A DNA stretch of 64,000 bases, taken from the NCBI GenBank assembly GCA_036346255.1, contig CM070620.1, positions 55,972,522 to 56,036,521 of the forward strand. Direction: 5' to 3'. Below, one piece after another: positions 50,329 to 61,490 of this stretch. The position numbers and the translations under genes are program-made. This DNA comes from Ampelocalamus luodianensis (Eukaryota > Streptophyta > Magnoliopsida > Poales > Poaceae). The number at the start of each line of letters is the position of its first letter. Within the stretch, counting starts at the first letter, position 1. Under the pieces are notes generated by a model. It had not been told where the DNA came from. It did no database searches and was given only the letters and a program-made list of their open reading frames with translations.

Positions 50329-50640
50329 TTTTAATGAACAGTAATAAGATGCTTTATGAATAGTGATGAGATATTGTGCATAACATCACTGCTCATTTTT
50401 TAAATTTGGATGTGTTGTTACAATCTAAAACCTCCCTTTTCTAGCCAAAATCCAAAAACTTGTTGAAGATTCAAAAGAAAATACCAGTCAATGTTGGTAT
50501 TATGACCGGGAAGTATTTTTATTAAAAAACTAGATGAATTATCTTGGCCAAAAATATTTTTTGTTGAATTTTTAGGAATTATTTTGATCTTGAGAAAAAT
50601 ATTTGTCCTTAAATAAACCTATTCGGGTTAATTGAATTAT
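50329..50640 (+). mobile_element. Start of an S-like 3' LTR, truncated
   Basis: Similar to 9625-9744 joined to 25349-25545 (TGAACAGTAA..., TTTTCTAGCC, CTATTCGGG). The first ~14 bp of the LTR are missing, and the match stops at about 50640, where Tat gag begins. It also shows what uninterrupted S sequence looks like at the B insertion site. Confidence 0.72.
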
Positions 50641-50654
50641 TTACGAGCATACTC

Positions 50655-52135
50655 TACACCCCCTCATGGCAATGGCAGGGGCGCCACCGCTGACGAACGA
50701 GTCGAACACTTTAATGAACGTGCGGGACATCCTCAACATTCTCGCACTCCATTAAAACCAACTCAAGGGTCTGATATAGGCTATTCTGAGACAACCCGAC
50801 GGAAGAAAATAGCGGCTCAGAAAATTCTTCCCGAGCGCGCTTATTTTCAGTCAGAGGAAGCTCAAGAGCTCCAGCACATCAATGACTTGCTAGAAAATCC
50901 AACCCAAGAACTCGCTCGAGCACCAGGGTATGATCTCTTTGAAGAAGACATCACACAAAGGCTTCGTAACACGATGGCCAAACTCGAGCGTCTTTGTCGA
51001 CCACAACCAGGAAGTCGTAGCAGTACGACTCCGTCTTCCGCCAGCCGTTCGGATAACTCAGCACATGGGAGACGACATGACCCTCCGTCGTGTCGTTCTC
51101 CCGACCTGAAGAAGGCTCGTTGGACATCTGGAGACCGACAAGCCCCCAGGAGAGGTGATCTTTCACCACTTCCGGGACGAAATGCACGATGGCAAGCAGA
51201 ATATGAGGAGTATCCCCCTCATAAAGCTGAGGCTTATCATCGGTCCAGCCCACCCGTGACTGAATATCATTGAGTACGATCACCCGGTGATGTTAACCCT
51301 TCTTTTTTGCAAAGAAGGAGGCAAGAATTCATCTCGGGGTGCCGGGCGTTTTCACCCAACCTTCGAGCAGTTCGCTGGCCGCCTTGTTTTCGACCAGCGA
51401 ACATGGAGAAGTTCGATGGAACCCAAAATCCCGTCGAATTCCTCCAGATCTACACTACAGCTATCCGAACAGCAGCTGGAGGAGAGCATGTCATGGCGAA
51501 TTACCTTCCGACCGTAGTCGAAGGATCAGCTCGATCATGGCTTTTAAACCAGCTATTCGAGTCGATCTCCTCGTGGCAACACCTTTGCGATCTTTTACTG
51601 GCGAACTTTCAGGGCACCTACAACCGCCCTGGAAAAGAGGATGACCTGCACCGGATAAGACAGAATGACCATGAAACGTTAGCCAATTCATCAGGCGCTT
51701 CAGTCAGGTTCAAAATTCTATTCCGGAAGTTTCTGACTCATTTGTGATCAGGGCTTTCAAGCAGGGAGTCCGCAGCAGGAGGATAACAGAGGACATCGCT
51801 TTACATCCACCTGCCACCGTCGCCGAACTCTTTGAGATGGCCGATAGATATGCGACTGCTGCTGAAGCAGTCGAGTGGAACAATACTATCGATCGTGAAG
51901 ATAATATCCCTCAGGAGGTAGGCGAAGGTGGTAAGAAAAAGGATAAAAAGGCTAAAAAATCCAAGAACAAGGCAAAAAGACACAAATCTTCAGCTGCCGG
52001 TTCTAAGGAGGTCCTGGCCGTAAGCGACAAAGAGCCACGCAACCCCAAACAGAATCCCGATCGAGGCAAAGGTAAGCGCCAACATCGAAGGAATGACAAA
52101 CTCAGGTGGTGCCCTTTTCATAAAAAAAGGGCAAG
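50655..52135 (+). pseudogene. gag: Tat gag (capsid and nucleocapsid), broken
   Basis: Capsid/nucleocapsid region of the polyprotein that would form the particle. The N-terminal part is charged and low complexity (50655-51273) and closes with TGA at 51271-51273. The retrotransposon gag core follows at about 51373-51880 (FDGTQNPVEFL, then SARSWLLNQL, then DRYATAAEAVEW), interrupted by a one-base loss near 51682. A lysine-rich tail leads to WCPFHKK at 52106, the start of the Tat zinc-binding motif, broken by a shift in the A7 run near 52123. No good methionine start is visible because the 5' end is deleted. Confidence 0.82.
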
Positions 52136-52980
52136 ATCTTCGTAACTGCCGAGTTTTCCTACGAAAACTCGAAGACTACTACTCTAGCAAAGGGCCACTT
52201 CCTACTCTTGAACAGGTAGATCAAACAAGCGGACGCAAGGAGTCTGATGACGAGGAGGAGATGCCGTTTCAAGATCCACAACACACCATCGATCACATCT
52301 ATGGAGGATCGTCGGCATACGAGTCACGACGACAGTTAAAAGCTATCGAGCACGAGGTAAATACAATCGACTCACCTCTCGTCAATAAGCTACCGAAGTG
52401 GTCGGAAATCACCACTGCTTTCGAGAAAGGTGATTGTCCGGTCCCTTCGACTAGACCAGGTTAGTTCCCGATCGTGGTCGAACCCACCATCAACAATTGT
52501 CGCGTAAATCGAGTTTTAGTTGATGGTGGAAGCTCGTTAAACATATTGTTTACGAGTACCCTGGACGAGATGCAGGTACCCAGGACAAAGGTAAGGCCGG
52601 TACGATATTCATTTCATGGAATCGTACCGGGGTCCTCGGCCAAACCAATTGGCCAAGTTTCTCTTCCTCTAACGTTTGGCTCACCAAGCAATTTTAGGAC
52701 AGAGAAAGTCTCCTTTGACGTAGTCGATTTCGATACGGCATATAATGCTATACTCGGACAACCTATTTTGGCAAGATTCTTAATAGCTACTCATTATGGG
52801 TATCAATGTCTTAAGATGCCAGGTCCCAATGGAGTAATCATAATATACTGTGACAAGAAGATGACGCACTCCTGCGACTGTCGCTCCCTCGAGATGGTTG
52901 GACAACTACCAACTCGAGACAAAAGTCAGCCTTCGACTAGCAAGTCGAAGCCTAAAGCTGCACCTAAGCCGAACGACTAG
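52136..52980 (+). pseudogene. pro: Tat nucleocapsid tail and aspartic protease, broken
   Basis: The frame continues from the nucleocapsid (GQDLRNCRVF) to the retropepsin that cuts the polyprotein. The active-site motif is VDGGSS, with Asp codon at 52522-52524 (DGG or DTG/DSG in this family), and LGQPIL near 52760 is the flap-side motif. Two in-frame TAG codons interrupt it, at 52462-52464 and 52978-52980. The protease core between them is open. Confidence 0.8.
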
Positions 52981-53970
52981 GTCAAAGAGGTTCCTCTAGA
53001 CGCAGGGGAACCCTCGAAGACTGTTCGCATTGGGGATTCTTCCTACCCCAAATAGGAAGACGCCCTCATCACTTTCCTCCGGGCAAACACAAATGTCTTC
53101 GTGTGGCAAGCATCCGACATGTCCGGAGTCCCCAGGGAAGTGATCGAGCACAGGCTAGCCTTACAGCCTGATAAAGTACCCATAAAACAGAAGTTACAGA
53201 GATTTGCCCCTGATAGACGAGATGCTATTAGGTCAGAATTGGACAAGTTGCTTACAACAGTCTTCATAAGAGAAGTTAACCACCCGAAGTGGTTGGCCAA
53301 CCCTGTAATGGTTAGAAAGTCGAACGGCAAATGGCGTATGTGCGTAGACTTTACTGATCTTAATAAATATTATCCAAAAGATGATTTCCCTTTACCTCGT
53401 ATCGATCAGCTGGTTGACTCTACTGTAGGATGTGAGATGTTGAGTTTTCTAGATGCATACTCTGGTTACCACCAGATCAGTATGTGTCGAGAAGATGAGG
53501 AGAAGACCGCATTTATTACAACATTTGGAATATTTTGCTATGTCAAAATGCCATTCGGCTTAAAAAATGCCAAGGCTTCCTTTCAGCGTTTGATGCAAAC
53601 GACTTTTACTCCTCAACTAGGTCGAAACTAGAAAGCCTACGTTGATGATCTAGTCGTAAAAAGCAGCAAACAGCTCAATCATATCACAGACTTACAGGAG
53701 ACTTTCGACAACCTCAGAAAACACCACTTGAAGCTTAACCCCGAGAAGTGTGTGTTCGGGGTATCTTCAGGAAAATTGCTTGGATTCTTGGTCTCTGCAC
53801 GAGGAATCGAAGCAAATCCTGAAAAGATAAAAGCCATCACTCAGATGCGCCCTCCCCGACCACGAAAAAGAAGTCCAGAAACTCACAGGATGCATGGCGG
53901 CATTAAGTCGTTTCATCGCACGTCTGGGAGAAAAAGGACTGCCTTTCTTCAAACTTCTAAGGAAACATGA
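52981..53970 (+). pseudogene. Tat reverse transcriptase, broken
   Basis: RNA-directed DNA polymerase that copies the element RNA. Visible motifs: VFVWQASDM at the linker, KWRMCVDFTDLNKYYPKD, LSFLDAYSGYHQI, KMPFGLKNA, and the catalytic YVDD at 53638-53649. This is the gypsy order and the DAYSGYHQ form is typical of Tat. TAG codons at 53053-53055 and 53629-53631 interrupt the frame, the second three codons before YVDD-containing sequence. Near 53860 paired small indels shift the frame from 1 to 2. Confidence 0.85.
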
Positions 53971-54440
53971 GGGCTTCAAGTGGTCAGAAGAGGCCAACCT
54001 AGCCTTTGAGGAAGTCAAGAGGTATCTTACGAGTGCTCCTGTTCTGGTTTCCCTGAAACCAAGAGAGACGCTCTTAATTTATCTAGCTGTCACGCCACAG
54101 GCAGTAAGCGTAGTACTGGTCGTAGAATGTGAGAACGTACAACGACCAGTTTAATACGTTAGTGAAGTTTTACACGGACCTAAGGAGCATTACCCTCAGG
54201 TTCAAAAACTTTTATATGCCCTCCTCATGTCTTCAAGGAAGCTGCGGCATTATTTTCAGGCGCACAAACTAGCTGTGTCATGTGAGTTTCCCTTGGGAGC
54301 GATCCTCCAGAATAGGGAAACAGTGGGACGCATGGCAAAATGGTCAGTCGAGCTTGGGGCGTTCGACATCCATTTCGTGTCCAGAACGGCCATAAAATCC
54401 CAGATCTTGGTAGACTTTGTCGCCGAATGGACAAATCCTG
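53894..54440 (+). pseudogene. Tat RT connection and first RNase H
   Basis: Frame 2 continues with FIARLGEKGLPFFKLLRK, EEVKRYLTSAPVL and EHYPQVQKLLYALL, the thumb/connection and gypsy RNase H region that removes template RNA. A TAA at 54152-54154 interrupts it. The catalytic residues of this RNase H are weak, as is usual for Tat, which has a second copy. Confidence 0.7.
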
Positions 54441-54486
54441 AACCTGTTCAGGATCCCCAAGACTATTCCCACGACCAGTCGACGAT

Positions 54487-54860
54487 GTACTTTGACGGGT
54501 CACTTACGATAAGCGGCTCGGGGGCTGGGGTGGTCCTTGAATCTCCTACCGGAGAGACCTTAAAGTATGCCATACAATTAAACTTTCAGGTCACTAATAA
54601 CGTGGCAAAATATGAAGGTTTGCTAGCTGGTATACGAGCCGCAAAAGCGCTCTCAATTCGACGACTACTCGTGAGAGGAGACTCTCAACTAGTTGTGAAT
54701 CAAGTTGGAAAAGAGTACCAGTGCTCTAATCCGACCATGTCCCAGTACTTATTGGAAGTTCAAAAGTTAGAAAAGCACTTTTTGGGATTTGAGGTACAAT
54801 TTATCCCTCGAAAGGATAATTTCCTCGCAGACCAACTGGCTCGTCTAGGTTCCTCCAGAT
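54487..54860 (+). pseudogene. Second (archaeal-type) RNase H domain of Tat
   Basis: Frame 2. A distinct RNase H domain of the RVT_3 type: YFDGSL with Asp at 54494-54496, AKYEGLLAGI (Glu), RGDSQLVVNQ (Asp) and NFLADQLARL (Asp), the D-E-D-D set. This extra domain between RNase H and integrase is the hallmark of Tat elements. The domain itself is intact; its polyprotein is not. Confidence 0.88.
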
Positions 54861-55084
54861 CCCCAGAACCGAAAGGGGTGTTTCTAGAACAACTACAGAA
54901 ACCGTCTCTAGTTGAAGAACTAGAGACGCCTCCTATGGAAACAGCCTCTCTAGAGTACGAAGATACCTGGATGACACCCATCTACAAGTATCTTCAGACG
55001 GGTTCCATACCCGACGACGATCTCGAAGCAGATCGATTATCTCGAAAGGCCAAAATGTATACTTTGGTCGAAGGTGCCCTTTAT

Positions 55085-56207
55085 AAAAAAAGGAACACAA
55101 GGGGTGCTCATGCGATGTATTCCGCAGAGCGAAGGATTAAAACTCATTCACGACATACACGGAGGTATCTGTGGAACTCATGCTTCTTACAGAACACTGG
55201 TCGGTAAAGCCTTTCGACAAGGTTTTTATTGGCCATCAGCCATCTACGATGCCAAGGAGCTAGTCAAAAAGTGTGTAAAATGCCAGTTTCATAGCAGGCA
55301 AATACACCAACCGGCTCAGGCATTGCAAACAATTCCTCTATCTTGGCCTTTTGCGACCTGGGGTCTTGATATCCTAGGACCATTACCCAGACCTCCAGGT
55401 GGATTCGAATTCCTTTTTTGTGGCTATTGACACGTTCACAAAATGGATAGAAGCTGAGCCTGTAACTGGGATAACAACGGAAGCAGCAAAACGGTTCATG
55501 ATGAGATGCGTGATCACTCGATTTGGAGTACCAAGTCGAATCATCACAGACAATGGCAAACAATTTACAAGCGCAAAATTTTAGGAATTTTGCGACGAGT
55601 TGGGAACTCGTTTGTGTTACGCTTCTATTGCCCACCCCCAAAGCAACAGGGTGGTCGAAAGAGCGAATGGCCAGATAATGAAGGGAATCAAGACCCGAGT
55701 CTTCGATCAGCTTGTAAAGCACTCGGGGCTTGGGCACAAGAATTACCCTCAGTATTATGGGCAATTCGTACGACAGCTAGCCGAGCTACAGGAGAAACAC
55801 CTTTCTTTTTAGTCTTTGGTGCCGAAGCCATGCTTCCGCCAGAACTAAAGATCAGGTCAGCACGAGTCAAAAAGTTTAACGACTCCATTCAAGAACAACT
55901 TCGAGCGGACGACATTAACCTGCTCGAGGAAAAAAGAGACCAGGCCTTAATCCGATCAGCAGTCTACCAACAAGCCCTGCGCAGATACTACGATCGTAAG
56001 GTCCAACCTCGCAGCCTTGCTGTAGGTGACTTGGTATTGAGGCTTATCCAATCCCAGTTTAATCGGAACAAACTTTCTCCCAAGTGGGAAGGTCCTTACA
56101 CTGTGGTCGAAGTAACGCGTCCAGGATCCGTACGACTTGCAATGGAAGATGGCCGCGTTCTCTCAAACTCTTGGAACATTGACCAGTTACGCAAATTCTA
56201 TGTGTAA
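55085..56207 (+). pseudogene. Tat integrase, broken
   Basis: DDE integrase that inserts the cDNA. The HHCC zinc domain is at about 55130-55300 (HDIHGG...CVKCQF). Core Asp codons are at 55368-55370 and 55549-55551, Glu at 55657-55659, giving the D,35,E spacing. The C-terminal domain includes LSPKWEGPYTVVEV and ends with TAA at 56205-56207. Breaks: frame change near 55100, shift in the T6 run near 55415, TAG at 55582-55584, frame change near 55720. No chromodomain follows, unlike chromoviruses. Confidence 0.85.
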
Positions 56208-57277
56208 CAAGCTTCTACGAAAATAAAGTATCAGGTTCTTCCTATCTTTTTTGTCTCTTTTTGAATTTCTTTTTTATTTTCGACCATAATTCATCTGTTC
56301 ATTTCCCCTTTACACTGGTCGGAGAAAGGACATCACATCTAGTCGAAGTCTCTCCTCTCTGCATGTGGTCCTGCCCGCTGGAAGGAGCTTCCTAGTGTCG
56401 CTTTGTTCTTAACTATTGCTACCAGTACAAAGCTTTTTTGGGCTCGAAAACATGATCAAAATTTTTTTAAGCACATTCATGTCACCTTAGCTTATTTATT
56501 TATTTTGAAAAATATTCTAAGAAGAGTGCACTTTTGAGATTCGTTCGACCGCTTCCGGTTAACTTGATTGGTTTTAAGCGGTGGAGGAAGAAACACACCC
56601 AAATAAGCTTCTCCTTCTCGCACGTGGTCCTGCCCACTAGAAGGAACTTCCTAGCATCGTTCCGTTTCCTACTCTTGCTGCCAGGGCAACCTTATCAGGT
56701 ACAACGAAAAAAGTCGGATGAATTTTTAAAAGTACTCTAGATGTTTGTTTTACTGAAGTTATTGTTATTGATTTGATTAACCTAGTTGGAGATGGTAACA
56801 TCACCTAGTCGAAGCCTTTTTTATCTGCACGTAGTCCTGCCCACTAGAGGGAACTTCCTAGCGTTGATCTGTTTCCACTCTTTCAACTAGTGCAAGATAA
56901 TCGATATTCGAGAACTATAAGTCGAACAAACCTCTCTGTTTTCAGAAACCCTTTCTTTACTATTTTCTTAGTTTATTCCCAATAAACTAAGTAAATAGTC
57001 GGGGGCTAGGATAAAGTTATAAACATGACTTCATTTCTTAGTCTTAATTTTTTTTCCGAGTTATCATCTTACGAGTTACTAACTACGCTACAAGATGATT
57101 CGTAGGGAAAAAGAAGGAGAAAGGAGGAATCGCTCATATCTGGTCTGATTATTTCTTCCTTTTTTATTATCTTACGAGTTACTAACTACTCTACGAGATA
57201 ATTTACAGGAAAGAAGAAAGGATGATATATTTATACATCAACAAAAAAGACTTGTCTTTACGAGTTCATATTACAGA
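56208..57277. other. Tat spacer between pol and the antisense gene, with direct repeats
   Basis: Non-coding. Three repeats contain GCAYGTRGTCCTGCCC at 56361, 56620 and 56827, each with GGAACTTCCTAG-like sequence and preceded by a TAGTCGAAG-like word in two cases. Two copies of CTTACGAGTTACTAACTAC lie near 57069 and 57172. Confidence 0.7.
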
Positions 57278-58195
57278 CTACTCTGATAAAGGAGAGTCTA
57301 TCTGCATCTCCTCCGCGACCTTCTCGCCAACCGACTGCATCTCTTCGATCAGCTTTTCTGCTTCAGATTCGGTGCAGTCGAAGTCAGCTTCAACAGAATG
57401 AGGATTAAGGTTGTGGTCACGGGCCTTGAGCTTTGCTAAAACAAAGCTCACAGCTCCTTTGACCGCTTCCCTTATCGAGTCATTCTGGTTGGTCTTTAGA
57501 GTAGACACCAACTCTTGCAGCGTACCAACTTGTTCCCTAATGGCACTCGTATGAGCGGCCATCGTGTCTTCACGGGGAGTAACCTTCCCGGCATTAAGCC
57601 CGTCGAGTACATTGTTCTGAAGCGAAATGTTATCTTGAAGATTGATCTTCATCGACTTCATCTCCTCCTGGGTACAAGTCGAAGCCTCGTGGAGTTGTTC
57701 TATTTCAGTTAATCGCTCTGAATGGAGTAAGGATTAATTAGATAAAAATAATTCTACGAGAAGATAAAACAATTTAGCAGCAGGTAAAAGTTTTACTTAC
57801 CCGCTAATTGAGAACCCAACTTCTCAATTTCTTGGTCTTTCTCCTTCGTGATGCGGGAGATCTCGCGGACAACCGAGGACTTCTCCTGGACCTTGACCCG
57901 GAGAGCCCCCACCTCAGCCTGAAGGGCCTTATTTTCGACTTATTTTTCTGCAAAAGAATAAGAGGTTAAGAAGGCGGAGATCAAGATCGAAAACAGTCGT
58001 AACTCCATGTACTGTTTATTTTTTCCTACAACTGCTGAGTTATAGAGTTAGCCTCCTGAAGCTTCTTCAGAAGATCGGTGGCCTTATCCTTTAGCTTTTT
58101 CGACTCGGCTTTCTCAAAGTCGAGTGAATTAGCTAAGGTCTTTTCATCACTCTTAAACCTGAAAGGTTAAGGGAAGACATGAATACACAGACGAA

Positions 58196-58318
58196 TGGTC
58201 GTAAGTGTTTCTACGACTAATGGATAACTGTAAGTTTTTCTACGATTATATCTGGTCATAAGTCTTTCTACGACTACTACCAAGTCGTAAATTTTCTACG
58301 ACAATCGTCTACGAGTAC
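58196..58318. repeat. Palindromic 29-bp array 1, in intron 5 of the antisense gene
   Basis: About four units of the form GTCGTAAG...CTACGAC, each an inverted repeat with a short T-rich loop. Confidence 0.8.
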
Positions 58319-59500
58319 TGAGTAAGTAATCATTTTGTAAAACGATTACGAGAACCAGTTACTCATCACCTCTCTGCTTGTTCGCAGAGTACTGCCTTCT
58401 CTTGTCGTAACTTGACAAGTTGCCGATTATACTCGCAAATTGTAGCGACTTGCTCTACGGCTCTCTGCAGGAGAGAAAAACGATAAGAGACAGGAGTAAA
58501 ACCATACGTGAGTATCGAGGAATACTTACATTCATGTTTGACCAGGCAAACATGGACATTATTCACGATGGATCCTTCCGCCCATCCATCTCCTCGACCC
58601 GTATCCACCAGACCCCCTCTAGACGTTGATTGTCAAAAACATCCCCACAATTGGGAATGTTGCTGGGGTGAGGAACTCGATCGCGAGATCGGTAGGCAGA
58701 AAATCCTATGATAGAATTGGGGCCAAAGAAATCAGAGCAAAAGTTAAAATATTCTTCTTCCTCTAACTCGGTGACAGGAGCACCACCTGGAGGGCCGGAA
58801 GGAACGTCCTCGACAGCCTCCTTACCGATGCGGTGGTCAGAACTCCCACCACTACCAGCTTCCGGTGTTTTTTACAAAGAGTAAATGCAGTTCTTACACT
58901 TATATTTTTTACATACCTCTGCGCGCTTGACCTGACTCGAAACTTAGGAGCAACCTTCCCGACGGAAGGTTTCTTCGACTTCTTCTCAACCATCACTGGT
59001 CGAGATTCACTCGGGACAGCGGGAGTCTCCTCCTCCTGACTTCCCGGGTGGCCGAGATCAGTCTCGACCACCCAAAGAGCGCTGCTCCCCTCGGCCTTAG
59101 ATCCCATTGGAGCAGCGGTTTCCTTCACAAAAGACATGAAGTTCTTCCAGTTTTCCTTTTCTAGCTGCCTTTTGAAGCCACGAGAAGCTAAAACTGCGAA
59201 TGACTTGTTGTCGTAATAGAAGGGTACCTTGACCTTGGGGGCTGTACGCTTGAGGGCAAAGGCGGCTCCCTTTGCTTTCTTCTTTGCTGCAGCCAAATCT
59301 GCTGCGAATTTAGTAAAAAGGGCAGAAGGAGCCGAGCTCGAGCCACCTTTGTCACCGACCTTTACAAGGCGACACTTCTTGGCTGGAGGGGATTTTGCAA
59401 GCTCCACCTACGCAGTCACCCCAATGACCACCAAATCGACTTCCTCGTCGTCTTGGCGGTCTTCTACGCCTACTTTCTGTTGAAGAGCAGAAAAAGAAAA

Positions 59501-59667
59501 TGGTCGTAAGTTCTTCTACGACCAGCTCACAAGTCGTAAGTATTTCTACGACTATGATATAATCGTAAGTCCTGCTACGATTACGTCGGTCGTAAGTCTT
59601 TCTACGACCAGTACCCAGTCGTAAGGTTTTCTACGACGAATCCTTCAGTCGTAAATCGTTTTACGAC
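59501..59667. repeat. Palindromic 29-bp array 2, in intron 2 of the antisense gene
   Basis: Six units start at 59503, 59533, 59562, 59590, 59618 and 59648. Arms vary in pairs: GGTCGTA/TACGACC, AGTCGTA/TACGACT, TAATCGTA/TACGATTA. Confidence 0.88.
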
Positions 59668-60648
59668 AATAAGTGCCTAAAGATGAAACCGTTTCTTTTC
59701 GATTACCTTTAGGTGCTCCACCTTCTCTTCTTCGGTTAAAACTGCAAGAATTTGTGGAGCTGCTGTGCTGGACGGACTCTTCTTGTAGATGAGCCTGACG
59801 CGAGCGTCAATCTCCCCCTGTGGAAGACCTGTACACTCAAAGAACACGATTAGCAGACTAAATCGGGATTAACCAAGGACAAAGCCAGAAAAGTAAGTTC
59901 TTCGACTTACCGTGCTTGTAATCCCTAGTTGAGTCGTCCTTCCCCGAGCACCTCCACATAGGAGGAACTCGTTTCTTCAAATGACTGATACAGTGCGTGA
60001 TGAAGTCCTTCACCACGTGCCATCCGATGAGCCCCTCCGACTTCAAGTCTTTGACGGCTTGAATATAGGGGCTATCCGGTCAAGATTACCGGGAGTCGAA
60101 TCCCAGGAAGAGGACCTCTCGACGGCTTTCTCGGCGAATGAGAGGTTGTCTTCCTTGGTAACCTTCCAGTAAAACCACCTCTTCTTCCACCCCGGCCACG
60201 ACGACCGGGTGAACATCTGAATATACTCCTTCAACTTACCGTCGTGGAGCTTCAGATCGTAACTCCCGGCAATTCCGGCCTACCGAGCCATTCCGTAGTA
60301 GTACTGGAAAAGCTCGAGGTCTACCGGAATCCCTAGGTAAGCCTCACATAAATACACGAACACGCTCAGCATTGTGATGGAATTAGGACCAAGATTCACT
60401 AATTCCACCCCGAAGTGCTCGAGCACGAGGGTGAGGAAGGGATGAGCAGGCAATCGGAGGCCACACTCACAGTACGCCTGGAAAACCGAAATTTGATCTT
60501 CCTCCCTCGACGGCCAGTGTTGTCCATTTGCCGTAATCCACTTCACGAGTAATCCCTCGGGGATTTTCTCGATGGTGACCAGGGCCTTCATCTTGGCGTT
60601 GTCCATTTCTGACTCAGCCCACTCGGAGACAACCTTAGACATTTCCAC

Positions 60649-61003
60649 TCAAAGATGGGGAGAGTTGGATTTAGGAAAGCTCCAAGAAAATGCACAGTAT
60701 CACTGGCGGCGGAAGAGACGAGAAAGAAATGAACAGCTGGGGCAAATTAGGGAAAAGGTAAGAACCCTAGGTCAATCCCCGCAGTAGGTTTTATAACCAC
60801 GTGCTTGAAACAAAACACCGTGGAAGCCTAACGGTTTCCACTGCTTCGGGAATTGCTCCAACAGACAGGTCTTTAATCTGCCCATTTGAAAGCACCGAAA
60901 CCCTTTTCACACCTCAAGTGAAATTACCTTCTTGATTTTCGGATCAAAAGAAATGTCTATCGAAAAAGATTTGCTTCCGATCATAAGGCCACGATTACTC
61001 TAA
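60649..61003. other. Upstream region of the antisense gene
   Basis: Between the antisense ATG (60648) and array 3. It would hold the antisense leader and promoter if the gene is expressed. I see no clear TATA box. Confidence 0.45.
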
Positions 61004-61490
61004 AGTTGTAAGATTTTCTACGACTACCTTATAATCGTGAGACTTCCAACAAATTGCCTCGACCAAAGCATATTTCTGGTCGAGAGAAATACATGTTGAA
61101 GAGTTTTTCCTTCAACGTTTTTCCTTCAAATTCCTAGTGATCATAAGATTATCTATGACTCCTCAACCAAGTAAGTTATTTTCACTTGAAGCTGGGGGGC
61201 TAGATGACGAGGATATGATAAATCCCCATTTTATTATTTCATAATCATGTAATATGACGTCACATGGTATACCCCTTAATGTTATAAGGGAAGAGTAAGT
61301 AAGGAGGTCGTAAGCTCTTCTATGACCACCCCCCTAGTCGTAAGTATTTATACGACTATAGTGTAATCGTAAGTCGTACTACGATTACGTCAAGTCGTAA
61401 GTCTTTTCTACTACCAATACCAATCGTAAGCTCTTTCTACGACTACCTCCTAATCGTAAGCTCTGCTACGACTAGTCCTGCTACGACATC
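61004..61490. repeat. Palindromic 29-bp array 3, between antisense gene and 3' LTR
   Basis: One or two units at 61004-61045, then about six to seven from 61306 to 61490, same GTCGTAAG...TACGAC form with AATCGTAAG...TACGATT variants. It lies in the sense 3' region and upstream of the antisense gene. Confidence 0.82.

Larger units (their letters stand above)
57278..60648 (-). pseudogene. Antisense Tat gene: gypsy-type 'transposase' domain with coiled-coil tail, about eight exons
   Basis: Gene on the strand opposite gag-pol. Exons inferred from GT/AG sites and frame: 60648-59911, 59828-59707, 59476-58917, 58851-58530, 58464-58370, 58158-58030, 57947-57801, 57717-57278 (TGA/TAA-type end at 57278). 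Exon 1 has the putative gypsy-type transposase domain (EGLLVKWI, ISVFQAYCECGLRLPAHPF, FVYLCEAYLGIP), then KRWFYWKV. Exons 5-8 encode long charged helices likely to form a coiled coil. Breaks: TAG at 60282-60280 and 59410-59408, a shift near 60045, TGA in exon 4, TAA at 57942-57940. The phase at the exon 6/7 join is uncertain. Such antisense genes are known in Tat/Grande elements; function is unknown, and despite the name no transposase activity is established. Confidence 0.78.

Noticed and set aside
54227..55207. Intact stand-alone RNase H gene (326 codons)
   Set aside because: It is an internal slice of the Tat polyprotein whose ends are set by a stop upstream and a frameshift downstream.
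58196..61490. CRISPR array
   Set aside because: Units are palindromes with short variable loops in a plant retrotransposon. There are no unique spacers of even size and no cas genes.
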